Source: an uncultured Phascolarctobacterium sp.
GTDB taxonomy: Bacteria > Bacillota > Negativicutes > Acidaminococcales > Acidaminococcaceae
Direction of reading: 5' to 3'
Length of the DNA stretch: 29,067 nucleotides
NCBI GenBank assembly: GCA_900757795.1
Contig: CAAEPE010000053.1
Location: 1-29,067, forward strand
Positions 14,579 to 21,693 of the stretch are shown here, piece by piece (positions within the stretch are counted from its first letter, which is position 1; every line of letters begins with the position of its first letter). Below the pieces are notes generated by a model. It was not told the origin of the DNA, searched no databases, and was given only the letters and a program-made list of their open reading frames with translations. The position numbers and the translations under genes are program-made.

Positions 14579-14607
14579 AGTATATTCCTGTCCCCAGCGG
14601 AAATATA
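14579..14607 (-). other. Hairpin between the B12 aptamer and the terminator
   Basis: AGTATATTTCC and GGAATATACT pair around a loop containing GCTGGGGACA. Its position matches the P13-like hairpin that contacts the aptamer in many cobalamin riboswitches, or it may be part of an antiterminator. Confidence 0.45.
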
Positions 14608-14610
14608 CTA

Positions 14611-14722
14611 TACTTAGGCTACGCTCTGACTTAGCCCTAAGGCATCACAGTGACCGGATCGTTATGGATTTACACCATATTCCTTAATTTAACTCTTATA
14701 AAAAGAGTACCTAAGCATATTG
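14611..14722 (-). ncRNA. Cobalamin (B12) riboswitch aptamer
   Basis: Read on the minus strand, the order and spacing of the class I cobalamin aptamer are present. The 5' P1 strand is GCTTAGGTACTC (about 14716-14705), then GAGTTAAATTAAGGAA, then the P5 loop ATGGTGTAAATCCAT (GGTGTAAATCC at 14676-14666). Next comes the B12-box equivalent CCGGTCACTGTGATG (14657-14643), then CTAAGTCAGAGC and the closing GTAGCCTAAG (about 14622-14613), which pairs with the 5' strand. The box reads GTCACTG instead of the common GCCACTG, a one-base difference. It precedes a terminator and the five importer genes. Confidence 0.9.
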
Positions 14723-14754
14723 GCAAAGCTTAATTCAACATAAAACAGTTAAGC

Positions 14755-14783
14755 TTTATATCTATAATAGCACATATTTTCAA
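14755..14783 (-). promoter_or_regulatory. Promoter of the riboswitch-importer operon
   Basis: Minus strand TTGAAA (14783-14778), 17-nt spacer, TATAAA (14760-14755). The start would be near 14748, about 30 nt before the aptamer. A 9-bp inverted repeat (AAAGCTTAA 14725-14733, TTAAGCTTT 14749-14757) overlaps the -10. Confidence 0.65.
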
Positions 14784-14813
14784 TAAAGGCAATACTGCAA
14801 AATTATTTTTTAT

Positions 14814-16124
14814 CTAATTTCCTATAATATCTTTTAGTTTTGGCAAGTAGATAGATAATATAACGGATTGGGACAGCATAAACCCCAGCAACGCCAGCCA
14901 TAATCCGGCATTTTGCCACAGCGGCACCAAAAAATACTGACACAGATAAAATACCGCCAAAGAAATGAGCATCATGTTTCTGATGGGGGCAGTACGGGTT
15001 GCTCCGCAGAAAACGCCGTAAAGCACCAAACCGATACCTGCGCAGACAGGATAAAACAGCACATAAATTTTATAGGCTTGGGCAACGGCAATAACTTCGG
15101 CAATATTGGTAAAAATACGGATGCAGTAATCGCCGGCGAAATAATAACCGCCCATTAAAATTACTGCCAAAACTGCCAGCCATTTATACGTTGTCCTGAT
15201 GGTCTGCTCAAATAAAGCTTTGTCTTTGGCGCCTACGGCACGGCCGCTGAAAATCGCGGCACCATTAGCCATGCCGTCGATTAAATAGCTCATAATATCC
15301 TTAAGCTGCAAAAGTACAGAGTTGGCAGCTAAAACTACCGTGCCAAAAGAAGCGCCCACAGCAGCAATAATATTATTCACCGTCAGCAGGCAGGCTGTAC
15401 GAATCATCAAATTGGCGTTTACCTTCAGCATACCGATAAATTCACGCCAAGCAAGCAGCTCGCCCCAGGGCAGCGCGCGATAGTCAAAATCACCGCACAA
15501 ATAAATCAAATACGCGCCTAAAACGCCGCCGTAAAGCTGACTGAGAAGTGTCGCTAAAGCAACGCCCGTTATATCCAAATGCAGATAAAAGACAAAAAAT
15601 ATACTCAGCGCCATGTTTAATACGTTCATGGACATTTGCATAAAAACACTGGCGCGTACTCTAGTCTGCCCCATGAGCCAGCCTAAAGCAACGTAATTAA
15701 ACAGCACTAAGGGCGCGCCCCAAATTAGAATATAATAATACCGGCAGCACAGCTCATTGACCTCCGGCGCTGCGCCAATCATCGCCAAATATATATCGAC
15801 AATAGGCTTTTGCAGCAAAATGCACAGCAGACTGATAATGACTGCCAGCACCAAAGGCTTAAAAAAAGCCAGCATAGCCAAACGCTTATCGGCTGCGCCA
15901 TGAGCCTGCGCAGCATAACCGGTGGTGCTTACGCGCAAAAAGCCAAACAGCCAGTATAAATTGTTGAATAAAATTGCTCCCAAGGAAACCGCTGCAATAT
16001 ATTTAGGGTCGGAAAGCCGCCCCATTACCGCAGTATTAACCGCGCCCATTAGCGGCTGGGTCATAGTAGAAAGCATGAAAGGAATAGTCAATCCCAAATA
16101 TTCCTTATCCTTAAGCTTCTGCAT
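14814..16124 (-). CDS. MATE-family multidrug/metabolite exporter (DinF-like)
   Basis: 436 aa with about twelve hydrophobic helices in two repeated halves, as in MATE exporters. The first helix motif IPFMLSTMTQPLMGAVNTAVMGRLSDPKYIAAVSLGAILFNNLYWLFGFLRVSTTGYAAQAHGA is typical of the DinF/DNA-damage-inducible subgroup (Na+ or H+ antiport). The substrate cannot be read from sequence. GAGG precedes the ATG by 8 nt. It reads towards the B12-controlled operon, and I see no clear terminator in the roughly 30 bases between its stop and that operon's promoter, so some read-through into the riboswitch leader is possible. It is divergent from the AstE-like gene. Confidence 0.88.
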   Translation of the reverse strand: MQKLKDKEYLGLTIPFMLSTMTQPLMGAVNTAVMGRLSDPKYIAAVSLGAILFNNLYWLFGFLRVSTTGYAAQAHGAADKRLAMLAFFKPLVLAVIISLLCILLQKPIVDIYLAMIGAAPEVNELCCRYYYILIWGAPLVLFNYVALGWLMGQTRVRASVFMQMSMNVLNMALSIFFVFYLHLDITGVALATLLSQLYGGVLGAYLIYLCGDFDYRALPWGELLAWREFIGMLKVNANLMIRTACLLTVNNIIAAVGASFGTVVLAANSVLLQLKDIMSYLIDGMANGAAIFSGRAVGAKDKALFEQTIRTTYKWLAVLAVILMGGYYFAGDYCIRIFTNIAEVIAVAQAYKIYVLFYPVCAGIGLVLYGVFCGATRTAPIRNMMLISLAVFYLCQYFLVPLWQNAGLWLALLGFMLSQSVILSIYLPKLKDIIGN

Positions 16125-16174
16125 ATTTTATACCTCACTCTTAATCGAATTTGATTTTATTTACAATTTTACTC

Positions 16175-16204
16175 TTGTATAGAAAGGTTATCACATGTTA
16201 TAAT
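16175..16204 (+). promoter_or_regulatory. Promoter of the AstE/AspA-like gene
   Basis: TTGTAT (16175-16180), an 18-nt spacer and TATAAT (16199-16204). It lies in the 127-bp divergent gap shared with the MATE gene. Confidence 0.55.
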
Positions 16205-16251
16205 ATTAGTCAAGAATAAAAAATGCAAACATCTTATGAGGAGTTAAAATA

Positions 16252-17226
16252 ATGTCTGATACTTTAAAAATTTGCGGCCTGACAGTAGAAAGAGGCCAAA
16301 AACTGCGTACATTTCTGCCAGTACCTGATACCAAGGTAAAAATTCCCCTGACTATTATCAACGGCTGTGAAGACGGCCCCACCCTGCTGATTACCGCAGG
16401 CATTCACGGCGGCGAATATCCCGGCATTGCCGCCGCTATGGAGCTTGGCCGCGATATTGAGCCGGGCGACGTATTCGGCACGCTGATTATGCTGCATCCT
16501 GTTAATATTCAGGGCTTTTGGGCGCGCCGCGAAATGATTGTGCCTGAGGACGGCAAAAATCTTAACCGCGTATTTCCCGGCGACCCTTTGGGCACCTTGT
16601 CCGACAAAACCGCTTATCTTATCAGCAGCAACTTTTTCCCCATCGCCGATTTTTATGTAGATATGCACAGCGGCGACATTCACGAAAGTCTGCATCCTTA
16701 TGTATATTATCCCGGCCAGCCGACACCGGAGGTAGAGCGTAAATCCCGCGCTGTCGCCAGAGTTTTAGATATGGAATATATGGTACGTTCTTTGGCCACC
16801 GGCGGCGCCTATAATTACGCCGCCAGCACCGGTCTGCCTTCCATTCTTATTGAAAGAGGCGGCGCTGGCCTATGTCTGCACGAGGATATTGAAGCCTATA
16901 AGGACGATGTGCGCAATATTCTGCGCAAGCTGAAAATGTTCTCGCTGCCGGTAAAACCGCGCCACCATTCGCCAAGAGATGTAGAAAACCTTATCTATTT
17001 GGAAGCGCTGGAAACAGGCTGCTGGCTGCACCACATTCACAGCGGTGATTTTGTAGAACAAGGTCAGGTTTTGGGACGCATCACCGACGTCTTTGGCGAA
17101 ACCATCACTACCTATTACGCAGAGCAGACCGGTGTTATCCTTTACGTCTGCCCGGCGCTGGCTTCTCCCAAGGGAACTATTTTAGTTGCCTACGGCACTC
17201 TTAAAGAATTTACCGACGAATATTAA
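16252..17226 (+). CDS. Succinylglutamate desuccinylase/aspartoacylase-family zinc hydrolase
   Basis: 324 aa. Zinc carboxypeptidase-like (M14-related) amidohydrolase of the AstE/AspA family. Visible ligands are H52 and E55 in GIHGGEYPG and H139 in VDMHSGD. Substrate residues include R92/R93 in WARRE and the NLNR motif (N103-R106), and a later Glu in SILIERGGAG is the likely catalytic base. The C-terminal part (from about 255) is a beta domain, HIHSGDFVEQGQVLGRITDVFGE. Members deacylate N-acyl amino acids; nothing here identifies the acyl group. No arginine-degradation genes are nearby, so the name AstE should not be assigned. GAGGAG lies 8 nt before the ATG. The IS begins 8 bp after the stop. 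Confidence 0.85.
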   Translation: MSDTLKICGLTVERGQKLRTFLPVPDTKVKIPLTIINGCEDGPTLLITAGIHGGEYPGIAAAMELGRDIEPGDVFGTLIMLHPVNIQGFWARREMIVPEDGKNLNRVFPGDPLGTLSDKTAYLISSNFFPIADFYVDMHSGDIHESLHPYVYYPGQPTPEVERKSRAVARVLDMEYMVRSLATGGAYNYAASTGLPSILIERGGAGLCLHEDIEAYKDDVRNILRKLKMFSLPVKPRHHSPRDVENLIYLEALETGCWLHHIHSGDFVEQGQVLGRITDVFGETITTYYAEQTGVILYVCPALASPKGTILVAYGTLKEFTDEY

Positions 17227-17266
17227 AGCATCTAAAAAGAGGCTGGGACAAAACCAAGCCTTAAAC

Positions 17267-17314
17267 AAAAAACCAGTGGAGGTTTACCGTCAGGTAAATT
17301 TCCACTGGTTTTTT
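17267..17314 (+). terminator. Inward-facing hairpin terminator at the left end of the IS
   Basis: A 22-bp stem with a 4-nt loop (17289-17292): outer AAAAAACCAGTGGA with TCCACTGGTTTTTT, inner GGTTTACC with GGTAAATT. The T-run is part of the right arm. It lies before the transposase and should stop read-through from the upstream hydrolase gene. Confidence 0.75.
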
Positions 17315-17396
17315 AGTGTTAAAAGTACACAACGAGTTGATTTTCTGTTAGAATTAAATCACCACAAAATAACAAAAACAAGGAAAAGAACTCGTC

Positions 17397-18974
17397 ATGT
17401 ACAAGAATTATAACATAAATCAGCTGGTTTTGCCTCTAAATTTAGAAATAAAAATTCAGGATAACGATATCGCAAGGCACGTAAACAATTTGGTTGAAAG
17501 TATTCCAACAAAGGCCTTTGCCAAATATTACAAAGAAACAGGCTGCCCGGCATATCACCCGAGAATGATGCTCAAAATATTGTTGTGTGCCTACTCTCAG
17601 TCAGTATTTTCCGGCAGAAAAATAGAAGCCTTGTTATCTGATAGTATTCGTATGATGTGGTTAGCTCAAGGATATTCACCCAGCTACCGCACTATTAACA
17701 GATTCAGAAGCAACAAAGAAATGCAGGAACTGCTTTGTCAGTGTTTTATTCAGTTCAGAGCCCAACTTATAAAAGAAAAGATAATTAACAATGAAGCCAT
17801 TTTCATAGACGGAACAAAGATAGAAGCCAATGCCAACAAATTCAGCTTTGTATGGAAAAAAGCTGTAGAAAAATATGGTATAAGTCTGATAGAAAATTCC
17901 AGACGGATATATGATGAATTGGTTGAGCAGGAAATAATTCCTGCCATGGAGCTTGAGCAGGAAGCTACGATTAGCGAAAAAGAGATGGTTGCTGTAGCCG
18001 AAAAGCTTGATTCAGCTATTGAGGTTATGGACCAAGAAATAGCTGAATCTGATTCTGTAGAAAAACGTAAGCTAATAAGGCATAAAAGGAAGCGTCCGAA
18101 GCAACTCAGGAAAATCTTAAAAGATAATATTGCCCGAAAACAAAAATACGACAGACAACTTGCTATTGTGGAGAATAGAAACAGTTATTCCAAAACAGAT
18201 CCGGATGCCACTTTTATGCGCATGAAAGAAGATTATATGAAGAATGGCCAGCTGAAGCCGGGTTATAACGTACAAATAGCAACAGAAGGCCAATACGCTC
18301 TTGCATATGACTTATTTCCCAATCCTACAGATACCCGTACACTTAAACCGTTTTTAGATGTTATTGAAAGCAGTTATTTTGCTTTGCCGGAATATATTGT
18401 AGCTGATGCTGGATATGGCAGTGAAGAAAATTATGACGATATTATTGAAAACAGGCAACTGACACCGTTAATTACTTATGGCATGTATCTGAAAGAGCAG
18501 GAAAGAAGATATAAAAAAGATGCTTTCAAGACCGCTAATTGGTATTATGACAATGCTGATGACTACTATACCTGTCCAAACGACAAAAGATTGATATTTA
18601 AATATAATTCCCAAAGAAAAGATAAGAATGGCTTTGTTAGAAACTTTAGAGTATACGAATGCGAAGATTGTTGTAATTGCCCATACCGTAGCCAGTGTTG
18701 CAAGGCCAAAGAAGGCAATAACAGGAAAATAAGTATAAACGTAAAATGGGAACAGCAAAAAGAATGCATTAGAACACAGCTTTCAGACAAGAAGACTGGT
18801 AAAATCTACAAGAGAAGGAAAATAGATGTAGAGCCAGTCTTTGGATTCTTGAAGGCTAATTTGCGTTTCAACAGATTTACGGTAAGAGGAAAATTCAAAG
18901 CAAAAATAGAAATGGGTTTGGCTTTGATGGCAGTAAATTTAAGAAAATATATGCAGCATACAGCTGCAGCTTAA
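17397..18974 (+). CDS. IS1182-family DDE transposase
   Basis: 525 aa, full length for the family. The N-terminal DUF772-like part has AYHPRMMLKILLCAYSQSVFSGRKIE. The DDE residues are visible as D in IFIDGTKIEANAN, D in YIVADAGYGSEEN and E in KIDVEPVFGFLKANLRFNRF. A cysteine cluster (YECEDCCNCPYRSQCC) lies between the second D and the E, as is usual for IS1182 transposases. AAGGAA precedes the ATG at a somewhat long distance. The reading frame has no interruption, so the element may still move. Codon use is more AT-rich than in neighbouring metabolic genes. Confidence 0.92.
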   Translation: MYKNYNINQLVLPLNLEIKIQDNDIARHVNNLVESIPTKAFAKYYKETGCPAYHPRMMLKILLCAYSQSVFSGRKIEALLSDSIRMMWLAQGYSPSYRTINRFRSNKEMQELLCQCFIQFRAQLIKEKIINNEAIFIDGTKIEANANKFSFVWKKAVEKYGISLIENSRRIYDELVEQEIIPAMELEQEATISEKEMVAVAEKLDSAIEVMDQEIAESDSVEKRKLIRHKRKRPKQLRKILKDNIARKQKYDRQLAIVENRNSYSKTDPDATFMRMKEDYMKNGQLKPGYNVQIATEGQYALAYDLFPNPTDTRTLKPFLDVIESSYFALPEYIVADAGYGSEENYDDIIENRQLTPLITYGMYLKEQERRYKKDAFKTANWYYDNADDYYTCPNDKRLIFKYNSQRKDKNGFVRNFRVYECEDCCNCPYRSQCCKAKEGNNRKISINVKWEQQKECIRTQLSDKKTGKIYKRRKIDVEPVFGFLKANLRFNRFTVRGKFKAKIEMGLALMAVNLRKYMQHTAAA

Positions 18975-18989
18975 TTTTACGCAAAGTAA

Positions 18990-19033
18990 AAGGACTGGAA
19001 TTTGAGAAAAAACTCAAATTCCAGTCCTTCTTT
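18990..19033 (+). terminator. Transposase terminator at the right end of the IS
   Basis: A perfect 17-bp stem, AAGGACTGGAATTTGAG (18990-19006) with 19013-19029, a loop of six A, then CTTTAG. It begins 15 bases after the transposase stop. Confidence 0.82.
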
Positions 19034-19110
19034 AGTTTGAGAGAGTGGTTTTGTCCCAGCCTCTTTTTTGCAGTTATGCGGGGTGTGCATATTGATTGAA
19101 AAGCAGATAA

Positions 19111-19866
19111 TCAAGCGCCGAAATAAGAACTGTAAATTTTTTTGTATTCACCGCTGCGGCGCAGCTCTGCCAGTGCCTTATTAAATTCTTTTGCTAAAGC
19201 AGCATTATCCTTAGCAACGGCAATACCCATTTCGTCTGCCAGCAGCTCTTTCTCATCCGCAAATTTTACCTTATCACCATAACCATGAGCAATGAAAAAT
19301 TTGGCAGCAACAGAAGAAAGTACGGCGCATTGAGCCTTGCCTTCGCTTACAGCCTGCAAAGCGCCTTCAACATCATTGACCGGCAGCAGTTTGCCAGCCT
19401 TATTTTGCATGGCCAAATCTCCAGCGTAACTGCCGCTTTCAGCAGCTACAATTTTGCCATCCAAAGGACATTTATCAGCAGCGTTTTTCGCAACTACAAT
19501 ACGATAGCTGCCCTTGATATAGGAATCGGTAAAGGTAACCTTTTGCTGACGTTCGGGAGAAATAGTCAAACCGGCAATAACGGCATCATATTCTTTCTTG
19601 GACAAGCCATCCAGCAAATTTTTAAAATCTACATTAACGTATTCAACCTTGGTATAACCCATTTCTTTAGCCAAAGCGTTCATAATGCCAATATCGAAAC
19701 CGGTATGCGCCTTGGTTTTTTCCTGATAATACTCATAAGGCGGAAAGTTAGCATCTGTCGCTACCTTAAGCACCTTTTCTGCGGTTTTTTCTTTTGCCGT
19801 GCCGCCGCAGCCAGCCAGCACCATAGCAAGCATCACACAAAATAAAAATACTATAAATTTTTTCAT
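19111..19866 (-). CDS. Family-3 amino-acid-binding lipoprotein (solo)
   Basis: 251 aa. Lipoprotein signal with a good lipobox, LAGC, at about residues 17-20, then a bacterial extracellular solute-binding fold: DANFPPYEYYQEKTKAHTGFDIGIMNALAKEMGY, FKNLLDGLSKKEYDAVIAGLTISPERQQKVTFTDSY and YGDKVKFADEKELLADEMGIAVAKDNAAL. The polar amino-acid-binding residues usual for the family appear in these blocks. No permease or ATPase gene is adjacent, so it must work with components encoded elsewhere. It has its own near-perfect promoter and GGAGG 9 nt before the ATG. Its downstream end faces the IS. Confidence 0.88.
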   Translation of the reverse strand: MKKFIVFLFCVMLAMVLAGCGGTAKEKTAEKVLKVATDANFPPYEYYQEKTKAHTGFDIGIMNALAKEMGYTKVEYVNVDFKNLLDGLSKKEYDAVIAGLTISPERQQKVTFTDSYIKGSYRIVVAKNAADKCPLDGKIVAAESGSYAGDLAMQNKAGKLLPVNDVEGALQAVSEGKAQCAVLSSVAAKFFIAHGYGDKVKFADEKELLADEMGIAVAKDNAALAKEFNKALAELRRSGEYKKIYSSYFGA

Positions 19867-19924
19867 AAGCTATAACCTCCGCTATTTATATTTGTGTGAG
19901 AGTGTATGGATTTCCATTGGCTCT

Positions 19925-19953
19925 ATTATAGACATCCTGTGTATACATGTCAA
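19925..19953 (-). promoter_or_regulatory. Consensus sigma-70 promoter of the binding-protein gene
   Basis: Minus strand TTGACA (19953-19948), 17-nt spacer, TATAAT (19930-19925): a perfect match to the consensus in both boxes and spacing. This predicts strong expression unless a regulator acts; the spacer contains the short palindrome TGTATACA. Confidence 0.85.
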
Positions 19954-20005
19954 TAAGCACTCATGTATTATTTAAGCAGATACTGAACACTTTCGCGATA
20001 GTGTA

Positions 20006-20041
20006 CAAAAAGGCCGAGCTGCCTGTTACGGCAGCCCAGCC
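20006..20041 (-). terminator. Rho-independent terminator of the porin gene
   Basis: Minus strand GGCTGGGCTGCC (20041-20030), a 6-nt loop, GGCAGCTCGGCC (20023-20012), then TTTTT. The 12-bp stem has two G-U pairs and lies 32 bases after the stop. Confidence 0.88.
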
Positions 20042-20073
20042 AGGTATATAAGCTGTAAAATTGTTTTAAGCAG

Positions 20074-21348
20074 TTAGAAAGTAATTTGCAGACGGTTCCA
20101 CAGAACTCTGTCGCTCTTTTCGCTTTCTTTGCCTTCCAAATCATAGTAATCCAACATATAAACAATATTTTTAGCCATGGTTACAGTACCGCCTACGCCA
20201 TAGCCTTTGAAGCCTTCGTTATAATATTTATCCCAATCGCCGGTTTTCATTGTGTGAGCAATAGTAGTACCAACGCCTTGGTCATAATAGTTAGCCCACA
20301 AGCCCCAGGTACCGGGTTTGCTCTTGTTGGCGCCCTTATAAGCCAAACCGATTACATAACCGTCGGTGTCAGCATTCTTATAGGTCTTATCATAAAAATC
20401 ACTGGCGTCCAAATCGGAATGCAGATAAATAGCGGACAAGGTTACGTCGCCCATTTTATAAGCGGCATTGACATTCCAAATACCGTTATCTGCACCGTCC
20501 TTAGCGTTTGCGGCGTGATATTCGTTATTGCCGACAGCCGTCCAATAAGTATCCGGAGCCTTACCACGTTCTACCCATTCGGCGTCTTTAAACTGGTCAT
20601 AGCCTGCGCCCAATGTCAAATTGCCAAATTTACCCGTCAAAGATGCGCCACAAAATTCGTCATAGCCGTTATCAACCGGCTGACCCCAATATGCGTTCAG
20701 CTTAACATCTTTGCCATAGGTTACGCCGATAAATTCAGCGGTATCATCATAAATATTGCCATTGCCCAAATACATATCTGCCTTACCAGCTACAACCTTT
20801 AAACCGCCCAGCTTACCGTTTACATAAGCTTGATTTAATTTTGTTGTTTCATCACCGGTATTATTCTCGATATTTTGGTCATTTTGAATGCGGGCAGTAT
20901 AAGACCAATCTTCGTTGATTTGTCCGTTAACCCACAAACGGGTGCGCAGACGATGTTTAGCAATGTTATCGCCAAAAGCGCCGTCGCGATCCGCATATTC
21001 ATAACGAACCTGGCCGGTAATTTTTACGTTGTCTGCTTTCTTTTCCAAATTAGCAACGCGCACGCCCAAATTATCCAGTTCGTCAGCAAATTCAGCAGCC
21101 AGCTTATCAACGTTGGCGCCTTTAGCCATTGCTTTAGCAACAATTTGTGCCATTTCGTAGCGAGTCATCAGTTTGTCGCCGCCAAAAGTACTGTCGCCAT
21201 ATCCTTCGATTACACCGGCAGCAACAAGTTTAGAAATGCTGTCGTAAGCCCAATGACCTGCAGGCACATCACTGAACGGGTTTGCAGCATAAGCAGAAGC
21301 AGTTACGCCTAAAGCCATAGCCATTGCTAATACCAAAGATTTCTTCAT
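20074..21348 (-). CDS. OmpM-type porin with an SLH domain
   Basis: 424 aa. A Sec signal peptide (1-21, cleavage after SAYA) is followed by one S-layer homology domain (about 24-65: FSDVPAGHWAYDSISKLVAAGVIEGYGDSTFGGDKLMTRYEMAQIVAKAM). Then come a short coiled coil (about 80-105, LAAEFADELDNLGVRVANLEKKAD) and a porin-like beta-barrel from about 108 that ends in LQITF. The terminal Phe is the usual barrel-assembly signal. In Negativicutes such proteins are major outer-membrane porins, and the SLH domain ties the outer membrane to polyamine-modified peptidoglycan. The gene stands alone, with a good promoter and a leader of about 95 nt. This is the best taxonomic marker in the window. Confidence 0.93.
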   Translation of the reverse strand: MKKSLVLAMAMALGVTASAYAANPFSDVPAGHWAYDSISKLVAAGVIEGYGDSTFGGDKLMTRYEMAQIVAKAMAKGANVDKLAAEFADELDNLGVRVANLEKKADNVKITGQVRYEYADRDGAFGDNIAKHRLRTRLWVNGQINEDWSYTARIQNDQNIENNTGDETTKLNQAYVNGKLGGLKVVAGKADMYLGNGNIYDDTAEFIGVTYGKDVKLNAYWGQPVDNGYDEFCGASLTGKFGNLTLGAGYDQFKDAEWVERGKAPDTYWTAVGNNEYHAANAKDGADNGIWNVNAAYKMGDVTLSAIYLHSDLDASDFYDKTYKNADTDGYVIGLAYKGANKSKPGTWGLWANYYDQGVGTTIAHTMKTGDWDKYYNEGFKGYGVGGTVTMAKNIVYMLDYYDLEGKESEKSDRVLWNRLQITF

Positions 21349-21396
21349 ACAAAATCACACTCCTAGGAAAATAAAAATAAGCTTATCAATTTCTGT

Positions 21397-21421
21397 AAAA
21401 AGCCGCTTTTCGACTTTTTAT
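21397..21421 (-). other. Leader hairpin of the porin gene
   Basis: Minus strand AAAAGTCG-AAAAG-CGGCTTTTT forms an 8-bp stem with one G-U pair in the 5' untranslated region. It may stabilise the mRNA or act as a weak attenuator. Confidence 0.4.
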
Positions 21422-21447
21422 TCTTATCAGAATTGATTACTATCTAG

Positions 21448-21476
21448 ATTATATATCACAAAGTATTGTTTTGCAA
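21448..21476 (-). promoter_or_regulatory. Promoter of the porin gene
   Basis: Minus strand TTGCAA (21476-21471), 17-nt spacer, TATAAT (21453-21448). An AGGAG sits 11 nt before the ATG. Confidence 0.75.
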
Positions 21477-21567
21477 GTAATTTTAAAATACTTTTTGCTT
21501 TTTTTATCTTTATGTATCATGTTAAAATGTTTGACAGCACATTACTTGTATGCCCTACTGAAGCCAA

Positions 21568-21613
21568 AAAAGTTAAGATAAAATAAAGTAAACTTTATTT
21601 TATCTTAACTTTT
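21568..21613. repeat. Long perfect inverted repeat, copy 1
   Basis: Two 22-nt arms (21568-21589 and 21592-21613) are exact reverse complements around a 2-nt centre, AA. The inner 28 bp (21577-21604) are identical, in the same orientation, to copy 2 located 71 bp downstream. It lies between the porin promoter and the AAA ATPase gene. Confidence 0.85.
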
Positions 21614-21626
21614 GGGATAGAAGAAG

Positions 21627-21677
21627 TTGCTTTTCAGAAAAAGTAATGATAAAATAAAGTAAACTTTATTTTATCAT
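21627..21677 (+). promoter_or_regulatory. AAA ATPase promoter overlapping inverted repeat copy 2
   Basis: TTGCTT (21627-21632), 17-nt spacer and TAAAAT (21650-21655). The -10 lies in the left arm of a perfect 15-bp inverted repeat (21646-21660 and 21663-21677, centre AA), so the repeat covers the -10 and the expected start near 21662. An autoregulatory operator is likely. The strand TAAAATAAAGTAAACTTT differs by one base from the -10/start region of the YddA-like gene at 28741-28758. Confidence 0.62.
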
Positions 21678-21693
21678 AAAAAGGAGGGATAGT

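Larger units (their letters stand above)
17234..19068. mobile_element. IS1182-type insertion sequence, apparently complete
   Basis: Terminal inverted repeats of 23 bp match perfectly (17234-17256 and 19046-19068; core GAGGCTGGGACAAAACCA). They enclose one intact transposase gene and a hairpin near each end. The outermost A/T runs may belong to the flank rather than to the element. I could not find a clear target-site duplication: the flanks read AAGCATCT on the left and TGCAGTTA on the right. It sits between two convergent genes and appears to break neither. Confidence 0.88.

Noticed and set aside
16252..17226. Naming the hydrolase astE (arginine succinyltransferase pathway)
   Set aside because: Only the family-level motifs are present and no astA, B, C or D genes are nearby, so the substrate is unknown.
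17226..19080. A target-site duplication around the IS
   Set aside because: The flanks AAGCATCT and TGCAGTTA do not repeat. The matching A/T runs at the edges may belong to the element, so no duplication can be claimed.
20086..20802. A 238-codon plus-strand open frame opposite the porin
   Set aside because: It is antisense to the barrel domain; the alternating hydrophobic pattern comes from reversed barrel codons, and there is no ribosome site.
21531..21559. TTGACA at 21531 as the -35 of the AAA ATPase promoter
   Set aside because: The hexamer 17 nt downstream is CCTACT, a poor -10. The TTGCTT/TAAAAT pair at 21627-21655 is better placed.
21568..21677. Start of a CRISPR array
   Set aside because: There are only two repeat copies, both perfect palindromes, with 43 bp between the cores, no further units and no cas genes.
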